A DNA stretch of 15,522 nt, from the NCBI GenBank assembly GCA_036661035.1, contig JAVWZM010000053.1, positions 1-15,522 on the forward strand, given 5' to 3'. Shown here piece after piece: positions 1 through 6,986 of the stretch. The notes beneath the pieces were generated by a model. The model was not told the DNA's origin, searched no databases, and worked only from the letters and a program-made list of their open reading frames with translations. This DNA comes from JAGPHI01 sp036661035. Lineage in GTDB: Bacteria > Bacillota > Clostridia > Oscillospirales > Ruminococcaceae. How positions within the stretch are numbered: position 1 is the stretch's first letter; each line of letters begins with the position of its first letter. The position numbers were made by a program, and so were the translations under genes.

Positions 1-45
1 TACGGTAACCCTTTTGTTTAATTTTCGCTGGATTGAGGTGCTTTT

Positions 46-486
46 ATGCGTGATAGAATTATACGAATTGAATGGTCAGAGCCGCTACTGATTGAAAATG
101 CAATTGCATCTCCACTCTCTCGCCAAGCCGGACTGTACTACATTACACGGTTGTTTGGATCAAAAGAAACCAGCCTTTACATCGGCAAAGCAACGAATAC
201 CATTCGCCAACGCTTAAAATCCCATAACAAGGACTGGGTGCATGATTACCGAGGGAAAATTTTTGTGCGGCTGGGTACCATTATTTACCCAAAAACCGTA
301 GATGCCGAGCTGATAGACCACGCGGAAAGTGCCTTGATTTTTGAGCATGGCGATATTTTGACAGATAACACAGATAAGCGATTTACATATTCCTATAGTA
401 ACCTATATCGTATTGAAAACAGCGGTAACTGCTTTGAGCTAAAGGAAAAGATACGTATGCAGGAGCATGAGGAATATGCTTATTAA
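46..486 (+). CDS. GIY-YIG domain small protein (putative nuclease)
   Basis: A 146-residue protein with a GIY-YIG-like core. Gly29-Leu30-Tyr31 corresponds to GIY and Tyr45-Ile46-Gly47 to YIG. These are followed by Arg54/Arg56 in a TIRQRLKSH helix and a Glu94 (ESALI) at the place of the catalytic metal-binding Glu. This is the full minimal domain (about residues 28-108) with a short C-terminal tail and no extra DNA-binding domain. The family cleaves or nicks DNA in repair, homing and restriction; the target of this one is unknown. The ATG at 46 has GAGGTG a few bases upstream. An intrinsic terminator at 508-541 follows. The gene stands alone on this strand, and its own promoter probably lies at or before the window edge. 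The fold call is fairly secure; the activity is inferred from the retained residues. Confidence 0.75.
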   Translation: MRDRIIRIEWSEPLLIENAIASPLSRQAGLYYITRLFGSKETSLYIGKATNTIRQRLKSHNKDWVHDYRGKIFVRLGTIIYPKTVDAELIDHAESALIFEHGDILTDNTDKRFTYSYSNLYRIENSGNCFELKEKIRMQEHEEYAY

Positions 487-505
487 CTCAATTATAATTC
501 TAAAT

Positions 506-784
506 TTACAGCGACATGGTCAATTCCATGCCGCTGTTTTTCTGATCCGCCATAAATTCTACAATCACACCTTGATGCAACTCTGACTTTTTCACAATAT
601 CCTGCCCATCCTTAGACGATAGGAAAATGGCAAGGGACTCCTTAGAAATCAAATATCGCTCATGATACAACTGTTTACAATGTGCGATACAATGCTGACA
701 CAAGAGATTAAATTGCCGCTTGCCAGTGGTAGGGTTAATGAAAAACTGCGTTTCATCTTTGAATTTCTTTGATGATCTTGGCAT
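506..784 (-). CDS. Small Cys/His-rich protein, unknown function
   Basis: I do not recognise this 92-residue protein. I chose the ATG at 784 (MPRSSKKF...) because AAAGGA lies about 9 nt upstream; a GTG ten codons earlier lacks a good ribosome binding site. The N-terminal third is basic. A cluster at residues 29-36 (CQHCIAHC, with another His at 41) could bind a metal such as zinc, but the spacing does not match a zinc finger I can name. There is no signal peptide or membrane segment. The gene faces the GIY-YIG gene and is divergent from the ATPase at 951. The final codons form half of the neighbour's terminator. That the ORF is a gene is likely; any function would be a guess. Confidence 0.5.
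   Translation of the reverse strand: MPRSSKKFKDETQFFINPTTGKRQFNLLCQHCIAHCKQLYHERYLISKESLAIFLSSKDGQDIVKKSELHQGVIVEFMADQKNSGMELTMSL
508..541 (+). terminator. Intrinsic terminator of the GIY-YIG gene
   Basis: A 12-bp stem (508-519 pairs with 526-537, one G-U pair) with a 6-nt loop, followed by a run of five T on the + strand. It ends transcription of the GIY-YIG gene. It overlaps the last codons of the convergent small gene at 506-784, so those codons are constrained by the hairpin. Confidence 0.8.
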
Positions 785-855
785 AGAAACTTTTCCTTTA
801 ACGTAAAAATCCACCTGTGTTCTTTACGCAGACGGTTTGATTTGGTATAATTAAA

Positions 856-889
856 TTTAATAAACAAGTCTGCGGACTTGTTTATTAAA
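856..889. repeat. Perfect 15-bp-arm palindrome
   Basis: Arms 856-870 and 875-889 are perfectly complementary around the loop TGCG. The core reads ACAAGTC-TGCG-GACTTGT with AT-rich outer arms. It lies between two divergent genes and has no T-tract on the + strand, so it does not look like a normal terminator. It could be an operator, an mRNA hairpin in the leader of the gene at 951, or part of a dispersed repeat (see the 43-bp repeats at 12748). Confidence 0.6.
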
Positions 890-900
890 AAGCTTATCCT

Positions 901-920
901 ATGTGCGTGCTATCGCACAT
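901..920. repeat. Second inverted repeat before the ATPase gene
   Basis: ATGTGCG (901-907) and CGCACAT (914-920) form a 7-bp stem with a 6-nt loop, 11 bases after the larger palindrome at 856-889. The pair of hairpins may act as one leader structure or one small repeat element upstream of the ATG at 951. Confidence 0.4.
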
Positions 921-950
921 GCACAATTAAAATGAGGGAGGGATAAATAT

Positions 951-1700
951 ATGGTTCAAAACTATATTAGCAGTGTTCGGCTGTCTTTGCCCATTGACGA
1001 TGACTCTTATTTAAGCGATTTGCCTGTGGTACGCCAGCTTGCGCAGATGGGCGAGCTGCCTTTTACAAAGCCAGTCACCTTTTTTGTTGGCGAAAATGGT
1101 ACAGGAAAATCCACCTTGCTTGAGGCGATTGCTGTTGCAAGCGCCTTTAATCCTGAGGGCGGTACTCGCAATTTTAACTTTGCCACCTCGCCCTCCCACT
1201 CGGATTTATATCAACATTTAACTATCAGCAAGCGAGCATACCCAAAGGACGGATTTTTCCTACGTGCCGAGAGCTTTTATAATGTTGCAACCTGCATTGA
1301 GGAATTATACCAGTCCGAGTTTAATAGTGGTATTAACACTTGCTATGGCAGTAAATCCCTACATAAGCAGTCCCATGGAGAAAGCTTTTTGTCACTAGTG
1401 CAAAATCGTTTTGGTGGCAACGGTCTGTATCTTTTGGACGAACCTGAGGCGGCATTATCCCCTGCAAAAATGCTTACACTGCTTGCGGAAATTGATGCAC
1501 TTGTGAAGAAAAATTCCCAGTTTATCATCGCCACGCACTCCCCCATTTCAATGTCATTCCCCAACGCGGAGGTATACGAGCTGACCGAGGACGGCATTAA
1601 TTCAGTGGATTATAAGCAGACCGAGCATTATCAGCTGACTCGCCGCTTTTTGGAAAGCCCCGAAAGAATGTTGCATTATTTGCTAGATGCAGAGGAATAA
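951..1700 (+). CDS. AAA/ABC-type ATPase, COG3910-like
   Basis: A 249-residue soluble ATPase of the ABC/SMC-like class. Walker A is GENGTGKST (47-55), a short signature-like SHGES is at 141-145, Walker B is LYLLDEPE (159-166), and the switch His is in ATHSP (His196). There are no membrane segments. The length and layout fit the predicted-ATPase group COG3910, whose role is not firmly known; related AAA ATPases sit in defence, toxin and DNA-repair loci. The ATG at 951 has GAGGGAGG upstream. The deformylase-like gene begins 17 bases after the stop, so the two are probably one transcript. Two hairpins precede the gene. Family call is strong; biological role is open. Confidence 0.85.
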   Translation: MVQNYISSVRLSLPIDDDSYLSDLPVVRQLAQMGELPFTKPVTFFVGENGTGKSTLLEAIAVASAFNPEGGTRNFNFATSPSHSDLYQHLTISKRAYPKDGFFLRAESFYNVATCIEELYQSEFNSGINTCYGSKSLHKQSHGESFLSLVQNRFGGNGLYLLDEPEAALSPAKMLTLLAEIDALVKKNSQFIIATHSPISMSFPNAEVYELTEDGINSVDYKQTEHYQLTRRFLESPERMLHYLLDAEE

Positions 1701-1717
1701 GAAATGAGGACAGCACC

Positions 1718-2128
1718 ATGATTTGTGAAATCATCAAGGACGAGGACTTTTTGCGGCAGCCCTCCACTCCGGCAACCGCCAAGGATTTATCTTTAGCACA
1801 GGACTTGCTAGACACCCTTTCTGCCAATGCAGATCGCTGTGTGGGGCTTGCCGCCAACATGATTGGCGTGTCAAAGCGCATTATCGTGGTGGACGATGAG
1901 GGCACCCCACTGGTGCTGATTAACCCCGAAATTATCAAAAGCAGTGAGCCGTTTCAAGCAGAGGAAGCCTGCCTATCGCTGACGGGCACACGCCCCACCA
2001 AGCGGTACAAATCCATTAAGGTACAGTATCAAAATACCAATTTACAGACACGACTGAAAAGCTTTAAGGGCTTTACGGCACAGATTATCCAGCATGAAAT
2101 CGACCACTGTAATGGCATTATTATCTGA
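1718..2128 (+). CDS. Peptide deformylase-like protein (variant motif I)
   Basis: A 136-residue protein of the peptide deformylase fold. Deformylases remove the formyl group from new N-terminal Met using a metal held by one Cys and two His. Motif II is EEACLSL (Cys85), motif III is QHEIDH (His126, Glu127, His130), so the metal ligands and general-base Glu are present. Motif I, normally GxGxAAxQ, reads VGLAANMIG (42-50): the conserved Gln is Met48. In motif II the usual Gly is Ala84. I recall a short clostridial deformylase subgroup with the same AANMIG, so this looks like a paralogue group rather than a damaged gene. The protein ends right after motif III, without the long C-terminal helix of some deformylases. 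It follows the ATPase gene by 17 bases and precedes a terminator. It may be a second, specialised deformylase or one with altered activity. Confidence 0.8.
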   Translation: MICEIIKDEDFLRQPSTPATAKDLSLAQDLLDTLSANADRCVGLAANMIGVSKRIIVVDDEGTPLVLINPEIIKSSEPFQAEEACLSLTGTRPTKRYKSIKVQYQNTNLQTRLKSFKGFTAQIIQHEIDHCNGIII

Positions 2129-2134
2129 ATGAAA

Positions 2135-2180
2135 AAGGCAGGCTGCAAGGGAATTGTCCCCACAGTCTGCCTTGTTTTTT
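2135..2180 (+). terminator. Intrinsic terminator after the deformylase-like gene
   Basis: An 11-bp stem (2135-2145 with 2163-2173, one G-U pair) with a short extra GGG/CCC pairing in the loop, followed by G and six T. It starts 7 bases after the stop codon and closes the ATPase/deformylase-like unit. Confidence 0.85.
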
Positions 2181-2181
2181 A

Positions 2182-2225
2182 GGCTCTTTGTCAAATGTTG
2201 GGGTAGCCGTCTGTAAAATGGAAAT
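2182..2225. mobile_element. Possible insertion-sequence end remnant
   Basis: The stretch starting GGCTCTTTGTCAAATGTTGG resembles, from memory, the terminal inverted repeats of ISL3-type elements in Firmicutes. It lies between two terminators and has no transposase near it. Only one end is visible, so at most this is a scar or solo end. A database comparison was not possible; the call is tentative. Confidence 0.25.
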
Positions 2226-2231
2226 TGTGCC

Positions 2232-2262
2232 AAGGTGTTCTCTGAACGAACGCCTTTTTTAT
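2232..2262 (+). terminator. Second intrinsic terminator
   Basis: AAGGTGTTC (2232-2240) pairs with GAACGCCTT (2248-2256), 9 bp with one G-U, a 7-nt loop and a T-rich tail. It is about 50 bases beyond the first terminator and has no gene of its own between them, which suits an inserted or deleted segment that once ended here. Confidence 0.7.
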
Positions 2263-2361
2263 TTTTTAAATACTGTTTATTGCCGCTTGTACAAAATTAT
2301 CAAAATACGCTTGGTGGGTGGTGGGATAAGGCTTGATTGAAATTTTAAATTTTCCAATACA

Positions 2362-2392
2362 AAAAATCGGCACAAACGCTTAGTTTGTGCCG
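2362..2392 (-). terminator. Terminator of the phospholipase C-family gene
   Basis: CGGCACAAAC (2368-2377) pairs with GTTTGTGCCG (2383-2392), a perfect 10-bp stem with a 5-nt loop. Read on the - strand it is followed by ATTTTTT, a good T-tract. It lies about 25 bases after the stop codon of the gene at 2417-3328. Confidence 0.85.
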
Positions 2393-2416
2393 CTTTTGCA
2401 ATTTGTATAAAGAAAT

Positions 2417-3328
2417 TTACACCATTTGCGCTTCGGCGCTTTCCGTTTCGCTGGCAAGGCCTGTGTCGTAACTGTGGTCGCCTATTATGCGCTTTAGCTG
2501 GGTGTCGGTGATGCGCCCTTGCCAAAATGCGTCTGCGCTTTTGAAAAACGCCTCGCTTATCTCGGTGGCAGGCTGCAAAAGCTCGGTAATCGTGCTCTCA
2601 AGCACTGTGCCTGTATATGGATTTGTCCACGCTTTGGGCATGTTTTTTTCCATATGCGCGGGCGTCATATGCGAAGTGGCAAGCCCTTTGTGAAACGCCA
2701 GCGTTTCTATCACGGCGACAATAGCCTTACGCACACCGAATTTGCAGGCAAAAAAGCGATGCACGCCATAAAACCAATGGAAAGAGTCGGCAATGCCCTC
2801 TAAAGAAATATCCAGTGCAAACACCTCAGCTATGCATAGCTGCAATAGCTCGCACACCTCGGCAAGCTCCGCCGTAATAAGGCAGGGCGCAGTATCCTTT
2901 GCGTTTACGCTCAACGTGCCGTAATCTTTTTTATAAAGCTTGGAATCCAGTGCTACCTCGTAATAGCCGTGGCCGTGGGCGCGGTGATAGCACTGGCCTT
3001 TGCTTGTTAAAAAAGCTATATATGGGTGTGCTAAAGCGTCCAGAGCATTATGAGATAAAAAGCCCATGGCATAGCTTTGCTGAGCAGGGGTTTTGGCATT
3101 GACAACAAGAGTGTATAAAAACAGCCCACAATGCTCACGGTGCAAACGCTCGCCCAAAAGCTTCATTGGCGGCACAGTTTCACGGGTGAGCGGCTTATAC
3201 GCAAAAAACGGATCGGGGCCGTTTGCCCCCATTTCAAATGCTGCCTTGCTTTTGCAAGTAATGCCCGCGGATTTTAGCGCAAGGCGCGCAGTGCGGATAT
3301 GTGTATATGCCTCAGGCAATTGTATCAC
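2417..3328 (-). CDS. Zinc-dependent phospholipase C family protein
   Basis: A 303-residue protein matching the Zn-dependent phospholipase C family (PF00882 type). Likely ligands are His10, Asp39 in MGANGPDPFF, His63/His66 in RLHREH, the block GFLSHNALDALAHPY (His93, Asp97, His101), and HGHGYYE further on. Family members hydrolyse phospholipids or related phosphoesters. Secreted clostridial ones have a signal peptide; this one starts almost directly at the first ligand helix and has none, so it is probably cytoplasmic and its substrate is unclear. I chose the GTG at 3328, which has AGGA 8 nt upstream; a TTG one codon earlier is possible. The gene has its own terminator and a 113-base gap separates it from the permease gene upstream. 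Confidence 0.75.
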   Translation of the reverse strand: MIQLPEAYTHIRTARLALKSAGITCKSKAAFEMGANGPDPFFAYKPLTRETVPPMKLLGERLHREHCGLFLYTLVVNAKTPAQQSYAMGFLSHNALDALAHPYIAFLTSKGQCYHRAHGHGYYEVALDSKLYKKDYGTLSVNAKDTAPCLITAELAEVCELLQLCIAEVFALDISLEGIADSFHWFYGVHRFFACKFGVRKAIVAVIETLAFHKGLATSHMTPAHMEKNMPKAWTNPYTGTVLESTITELLQPATEISEAFFKSADAFWQGRITDTQLKRIIGDHSYDTGLASETESAEAQMV

Positions 3329-3441
3329 CAAAACTTTCCTATAGTAAATTTACGCTTTGCACCAAAATAAATGCACAGAGCATATTGTGGTATCAGATAG
3401 CTTATCTTAATGTATAAAACTTTTAAGTAAGATATAAACTG

Positions 3442-4803
3442 CTATATTTTATCAACTTTTTCCTCTTTTAAGCATCGCGGCAAAACGAAGAAATACAGCG
3501 CCGCCCCCACAAAGAATATTAACAAAATGCTTAAAACGCCCCATGGCGCGCTGCGCGCGGCTATATCTGCAAATACCTCAGGCGAGGCGTTTGACGCGAT
3601 ATTTTCCGTTTTCATGATAGCGTTTGTGGCGACGCCCATTGCCCAAGAGCAAACAAGCGGTCCCATTATGGTGGAGAATTTGCCGAAAATATCATAAAAA
3701 CCAAAATATTCGCCTGTGCGGTTTTTATCGGGTATCATCTTGCCAAACATACTGCGGGAAAGCGCCTGTATGCCCCCTTGGCTTGTGGACACCATAACCG
3801 CCAACATCCAAAACTGCCATTCCGACCGCACAAAAAAGCCGAAAACGCAGGTACACATATATATTAAAATGCCAACGCCCACCATTTTTCTTGCGCCGAA
3901 TTTATCCGCAAGCTTTATGTATAATAGGCAGAAGGGCAGCCCCAATAGCTGCACAAGCAGCATGGCAAGCATCATGGAGGTGGCGTTTAGCCCAAGGGTA
4001 TCGCCGTAAATGGTACTCATATGTATTATAGTACCCACGCCGTCTATATAGAAAAAATATGCAATTAAAAACACAAAGATAGATTTGTGGCGGAAGATAT
4101 CGCGCATTGTGCCCGAAAGCCCTTTAAGGGCGACAAGCAACGCGCCTTTTTGCGGCGGAATACTGCTTTTTTGCTCCACATTTTTAATAAGCGGCCAAGT
4201 AAAGCAGCACCACCAGATTGCAGTAAAGCCAAAGGCAAAGCTAAGGCAATAAAGCATGTCTACGCCCACTAGATTAAGTATCAAAAACAAAAGCAAAGGC
4301 ACTGTAGAGCCGCCTATATAGCCAAGACCATAGCCCATGGTGGATACCTTGTCCATGCGCTCGTTTGTGGTGACGTCGGGCAGAAAGCTGTCGTAATAAA
4401 GGTTGGCATAGGAATATCCAAGCTGGCTTATTACGTATAAAATCAAGATAACAGGGCCTACCTTTTCGGCGATAGCCGCCGCCTTTTCAAAGCCTGAAAG
4501 GGGCGTAAACGCAAGCCCCACGCAGGGAAGAACGCCCATTATCATAAAGGCGATAAACAGCTTTTTGCGATACCCTGCAAAGTCCCCAAGGGCACCAAGT
4601 ATTGGCGAAAGCGCCGCTATGATGAACATTGCTCCGCTTGTAACATATCCCCATGTTTGCATGGCGGAGGTGGCATTTGCCGTGGCCTTTGCCACAGACG
4701 AGTAAAATATGGGCAGCAGTGTAACGATAATTACCGAATGTGCGCTATTTGCCCAGTCGTACATCATCCAGCTTTTTTCTTCGCGGGTATACCCTTTAAG
4801 CAT
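3442..4803 (-). CDS. MFS permease, UMF1/Atg22-like
   Basis: A 453-residue membrane protein with about 12 hydrophobic segments. It begins with the EEKSWMMYDWANSAH stretch typical of the UMF1 (Atg22-like) branch of the major facilitator superfamily, and has a cytoplasmic LADKFGARK loop in the middle corresponding to the MFS loop between helices. The fungal relative Atg22 exports amino acids from the vacuole; bacterial members have no settled substrate. The ATG at 4803 has AAGGAAAGG about 9 nt upstream. The gene is divergent from the GntR operon and upstream of the phospholipase C-family gene on the same strand; I see no strong terminator between those two, so some read-through is possible. Confidence 0.85.
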   Translation of the reverse strand: MLKGYTREEKSWMMYDWANSAHSVIIVTLLPIFYSSVAKATANATSAMQTWGYVTSGAMFIIAALSPILGALGDFAGYRKKLFIAFMIMGVLPCVGLAFTPLSGFEKAAAIAEKVGPVILILYVISQLGYSYANLYYDSFLPDVTTNERMDKVSTMGYGLGYIGGSTVPLLLFLILNLVGVDMLYCLSFAFGFTAIWWCCFTWPLIKNVEQKSSIPPQKGALLVALKGLSGTMRDIFRHKSIFVFLIAYFFYIDGVGTIIHMSTIYGDTLGLNATSMMLAMLLVQLLGLPFCLLYIKLADKFGARKMVGVGILIYMCTCVFGFFVRSEWQFWMLAVMVSTSQGGIQALSRSMFGKMIPDKNRTGEYFGFYDIFGKFSTIMGPLVCSWAMGVATNAIMKTENIASNASPEVFADIAARSAPWGVLSILLIFFVGAALYFFVLPRCLKEEKVDKI

Positions 4804-4974
4804 AGTTTACACACCTTTCCTTTTATGTTTATACTGTTAAGTCTATCATCTATCGCACAAAACTACAATAAGTTATGCAAATTTATCATGTTAAAATTTA
4901 TGTAAAATTTCGCACTCTTAGGCGAATTTATAGCTATGCCATGGCATGTGCGCAAAACAATTTCAAAAAAACTG

Positions 4975-5002
4975 TTGACAATTTAAAATAATGATGTATT
5001 AT
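4975..5002 (+). promoter_or_regulatory. Promoter of the GntR-ABC operon
   Basis: A perfect -35 TTGACA (4975-4980), a 16-bp spacer and the -10 TATTAT (4997-5002), in a very AT-rich stretch. It lies 44 bases before the ATG at 5046. Confidence 0.75.
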
Positions 5003-5022
5003 TGTATTAAGCACTTAATACA
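5003..5022. promoter_or_regulatory. Probable GntR operator palindrome
   Basis: TGTATTAAGCACTTAATACA is a perfect inverted repeat with 9-bp arms and a 2-bp centre, abutting the -10 box and covering the expected transcription start. This position would let the regulator encoded next block its own operon. Autoregulation is typical of YtrA-type GntR proteins; the binding itself is inferred. Confidence 0.7.
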
Positions 5023-5045
5023 GCGATACAGTGGAGGTGAACAAA

Positions 5046-5417
5046 ATGGCATGGAGATTAAATGCAGATAGGCCGATATATTTACAGCTAATGGAGCAAA
5101 TAGAACTTAAAATAGCAGTGGGCGAATACGCGGCAGGGCAAAGAATACTAAGCGTAAGAGAGCTTGCGGCAGACGCAGGCGTAAACCCAAACACCATGCA
5201 AAAAGCACTTGCAGAGCTTGAAACACGGGGGCTAATAAGCACACAGCGCACAAACGGCAAAACCATTACCGCCGACAGCGAGAAGATATCGGATTTGCGC
5301 ATACAATTGGCAAAAAACGAAATCGTCTCTTTTTTACAAAGCATGCAGGGGCTTGGTTTTAACAAAGAAGACATTTGCGGATTAATTGCAAAACACAACG
5401 AGGAGGAAGAAAAATGA
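5046..5417 (+). CDS. GntR-family regulator, YtrA subfamily
   Basis: A 123-residue regulator with an N-terminal winged helix-turn-helix (about residues 9-75, including PIYLQLMEQIE and the VNPNTMQKALAELETRGLI recognition region) and only a short helical tail (about 85-123). This is the YtrA layout: no effector-binding domain, usually coupled to an ABC transporter in the same operon. The ATG at 5046 is chosen because GGAGGTG lies just before it; an in-frame GTG at 5031 precedes that site and is unlikely. The last base pairs overlap the ABC ATPase start in ATGA, implying translational coupling. It probably represses its own operon through the palindrome at 5003-5022. Confidence 0.9.
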   Translation: MAWRLNADRPIYLQLMEQIELKIAVGEYAAGQRILSVRELAADAGVNPNTMQKALAELETRGLISTQRTNGKTITADSEKISDLRIQLAKNEIVSFLQSMQGLGFNKEDICGLIAKHNEEEEK

Positions 5418-6106
5418 TTTTTGAATGTAAGGGGCTTACAAAGAGATACAGCGGCGTAACGGCACTTAATTCTCTTGACTTGTCCTTGGAAAAAGGGCGT
5501 ATAATAGGGCTTTTGGGGCCTAACGGCTCGGGAAAAACCACGCTGATAAAGCTTGCGGCAGGGCTGCTTGTGCCAACCTCCGGCGAGGTACTGATAAATG
5601 GGCAAAAGCCCGGCATAGAAACAAAGAAGATAGTATCGTATTTGCCTGAGCGCACATATTTGCCAAGCGAAATGCGCACTGATGCGGCGCTTGCATATTT
5701 TGAAGATTTTTATGCGGATTTTGATAAAGCAAAGGCATTGGACATGCTGAAAGGGCTGCATATTTCGCCAAATATGCGCATTAGCGCCATGAGCAAGGGC
5801 ACAAGGGAAAAAATGCAGCTTGTGCTTGTAATGAGCCGCGCGGCGCAGCTTTATTTGCTGGACGAGCCAATTGGCGGCGTGGATCCTGCCGCAAGGGATT
5901 ATATTTTAAGCACAATTTTAAACAATTACAGCGAGGACGCTACAGTGATATTCTCCACCCATTTAATTGCGGATATAGAAAAGGTACTGGACGAAGTGGT
6001 GTTTATAAACGGGGGACAGGTTACATTGCAAAGCAGTGTAGATGCTATCCGCGAAGAAAAAGGCAAATCTGTAGACGAGCTGTTTAGGGAGGTATTCAGA
6101 TGTTAG
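5414..6106 (+). CDS. ABC transporter ATP-binding protein
   Basis: A 230-residue ATPase subunit. Walker A is GPNGSGKT (35-42), Walker B LYLLDEP (146-152), and the switch His is in STHLI (His183). The signature motif reads MSKGTREKMQL (126-136) instead of LSGGQ, and the usual Q-loop Gln is replaced in SYLPER (75-80). Both variations are common in the drug/antibiotic-export-like class linked to YtrA regulators. The ATG at 5414 overlaps the regulator's stop by ATGA and has GAGGAGGAAG as ribosome binding site within the end of that gene. It should power the membrane protein encoded next. Cargo is unknown; peptide or antibiotic export, or a cell-envelope stress role, is plausible from relatives. 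Confidence 0.9.
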   Translation: MIFECKGLTKRYSGVTALNSLDLSLEKGRIIGLLGPNGSGKTTLIKLAAGLLVPTSGEVLINGQKPGIETKKIVSYLPERTYLPSEMRTDAALAYFEDFYADFDKAKALDMLKGLHISPNMRISAMSKGTREKMQLVLVMSRAAQLYLLDEPIGGVDPAARDYILSTILNNYSEDATVIFSTHLIADIEKVLDEVVFINGGQVTLQSSVDAIREEKGKSVDELFREVFRC

Positions 6107-6876
6107 GAAAACTTTTAAAACACGAGGTAAGGGCAATAAGCCATATTATTTTTCCTCTTTACGGCATGGCACTGATAGTAGTGGCTCTTTCTAAGCTGAC
6201 AATGGTATTCGGCTGGTTTGACAGCCCCAATTTATGGCTAAGGCTACCGTCGGGCATTATAACTTTTGCCATGGTAATTGCTTTGCTTGGTGTAATGTTT
6301 ATTTCCATGATTTCGCTTATTATGCGCTTTTATAAAAACCTAATGGGCGACGAGGGATATCTAATGTTCACTCTGCCTGTTACAGGCACTCAGCTTTTAG
6401 CGTCAAAGCTGATATCGGCTGTTGGCACCATGCTATGCAGCACGGCTTTTATAGCAGCTTGTGTGCTTTTCCTTTTAGGCGAAATTCCGGATTTTTCCGC
6501 CATAGAAACCGTGGTAAACCCATTTGTTATTTTATTGGTGCTGCTTATAGCGTTTACCGTTGGCATTACTGTAAATTTTCTGCTGTTTTACATGTCTATG
6601 GCAATAGGCCCTCAGATAATGCAAAACCGTTTGGTCGGCAGCATAATAGCGTATATTGCCATTACCACTATACTGCAAATAGCGGGCGTTGTGCTAATGG
6701 GCATCGGCGCTCTTACTACGATAAACCTGTCGTTACCCGGATTTGTTCTCACAATGAACGCGTTTGACATAATGGCATGTATTTGCGGTGGGATTATGAT
6801 AATAATGGCTGTAATGGGCACAATATTCTTTTTCATCACAAGGCATTTCATCACTAAAAAGCTTAATTTAGCATAA
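6100..6876 (+). CDS. ABC-2 type membrane permease subunit
   Basis: A 258-residue protein with about six hydrophobic segments (roughly residues 15-35, 52-75, 103-130, 138-165, 180-205 and 225-250). It starts inside the last codons of the ATPase gene (7-base overlap), with GGAGG about 8 nt upstream. The helix pattern and position identify it as the permease of the ABC exporter. A conserved soluble turn RFYKNLMGDEGYLMFTLPV sits between segments 2 and 3; similar GYLMFTLPV stretches occur in many clostridial permeases of YtrA-linked exporters. It completes a regulator-ATPase-permease operon. No lantibiotic or toxin gene is near, so the substrate cannot be named. Confidence 0.85.
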   Translation: MLGKLLKHEVRAISHIIFPLYGMALIVVALSKLTMVFGWFDSPNLWLRLPSGIITFAMVIALLGVMFISMISLIMRFYKNLMGDEGYLMFTLPVTGTQLLASKLISAVGTMLCSTAFIAACVLFLLGEIPDFSAIETVVNPFVILLVLLIAFTVGITVNFLLFYMSMAIGPQIMQNRLVGSIIAYIAITTILQIAGVVLMGIGALTTINLSLPGFVLTMNAFDIMACICGGIMIIMAVMGTIFFFITRHFITKKLNLA

Positions 6877-6889
6877 TACGGCAAGGCAA

Positions 6890-6940
6890 AAGGCGCTGCT
6901 GTCGATGTATAACACATCGGTAGCAGCGCCTTATTATATA
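6890..6940. terminator. Long-stem terminator between convergent genes
   Basis: A 19-bp stem (6890-6908 with 6914-6932, two G-U pairs) with loop ATAAC. On the + strand it is followed by TATTATATATAT, on the - strand by TTTTGCC. It lies between the convergent permease (end 6876) and TSUP (end 6987) genes and probably serves both. Confidence 0.75.
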
Positions 6941-6986
6941 TATGATATCCACGCGCATAAAAATAGCTTTTAGGCGGCGCAGCTTG

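Noticed and set aside
856..889. Intrinsic terminator
   Set aside because: No T-tract follows on the + strand, and the palindrome sits between divergent genes where no transcript needs to end.
951..1700. Transporter ATPase
   Set aside because: Although it has ABC-like motifs, there is no permease nearby and the layout fits a soluble COG3910-type ATPase.
5015..5761. Long - strand ORF (248 codons) opposite the GntR and ABC genes
   Set aside because: It lies antisense to two well-supported overlapping genes with motifs and ribosome binding sites, has no recognisable domain, and is Cys/Ser/Phe-rich as expected for a shadow frame.
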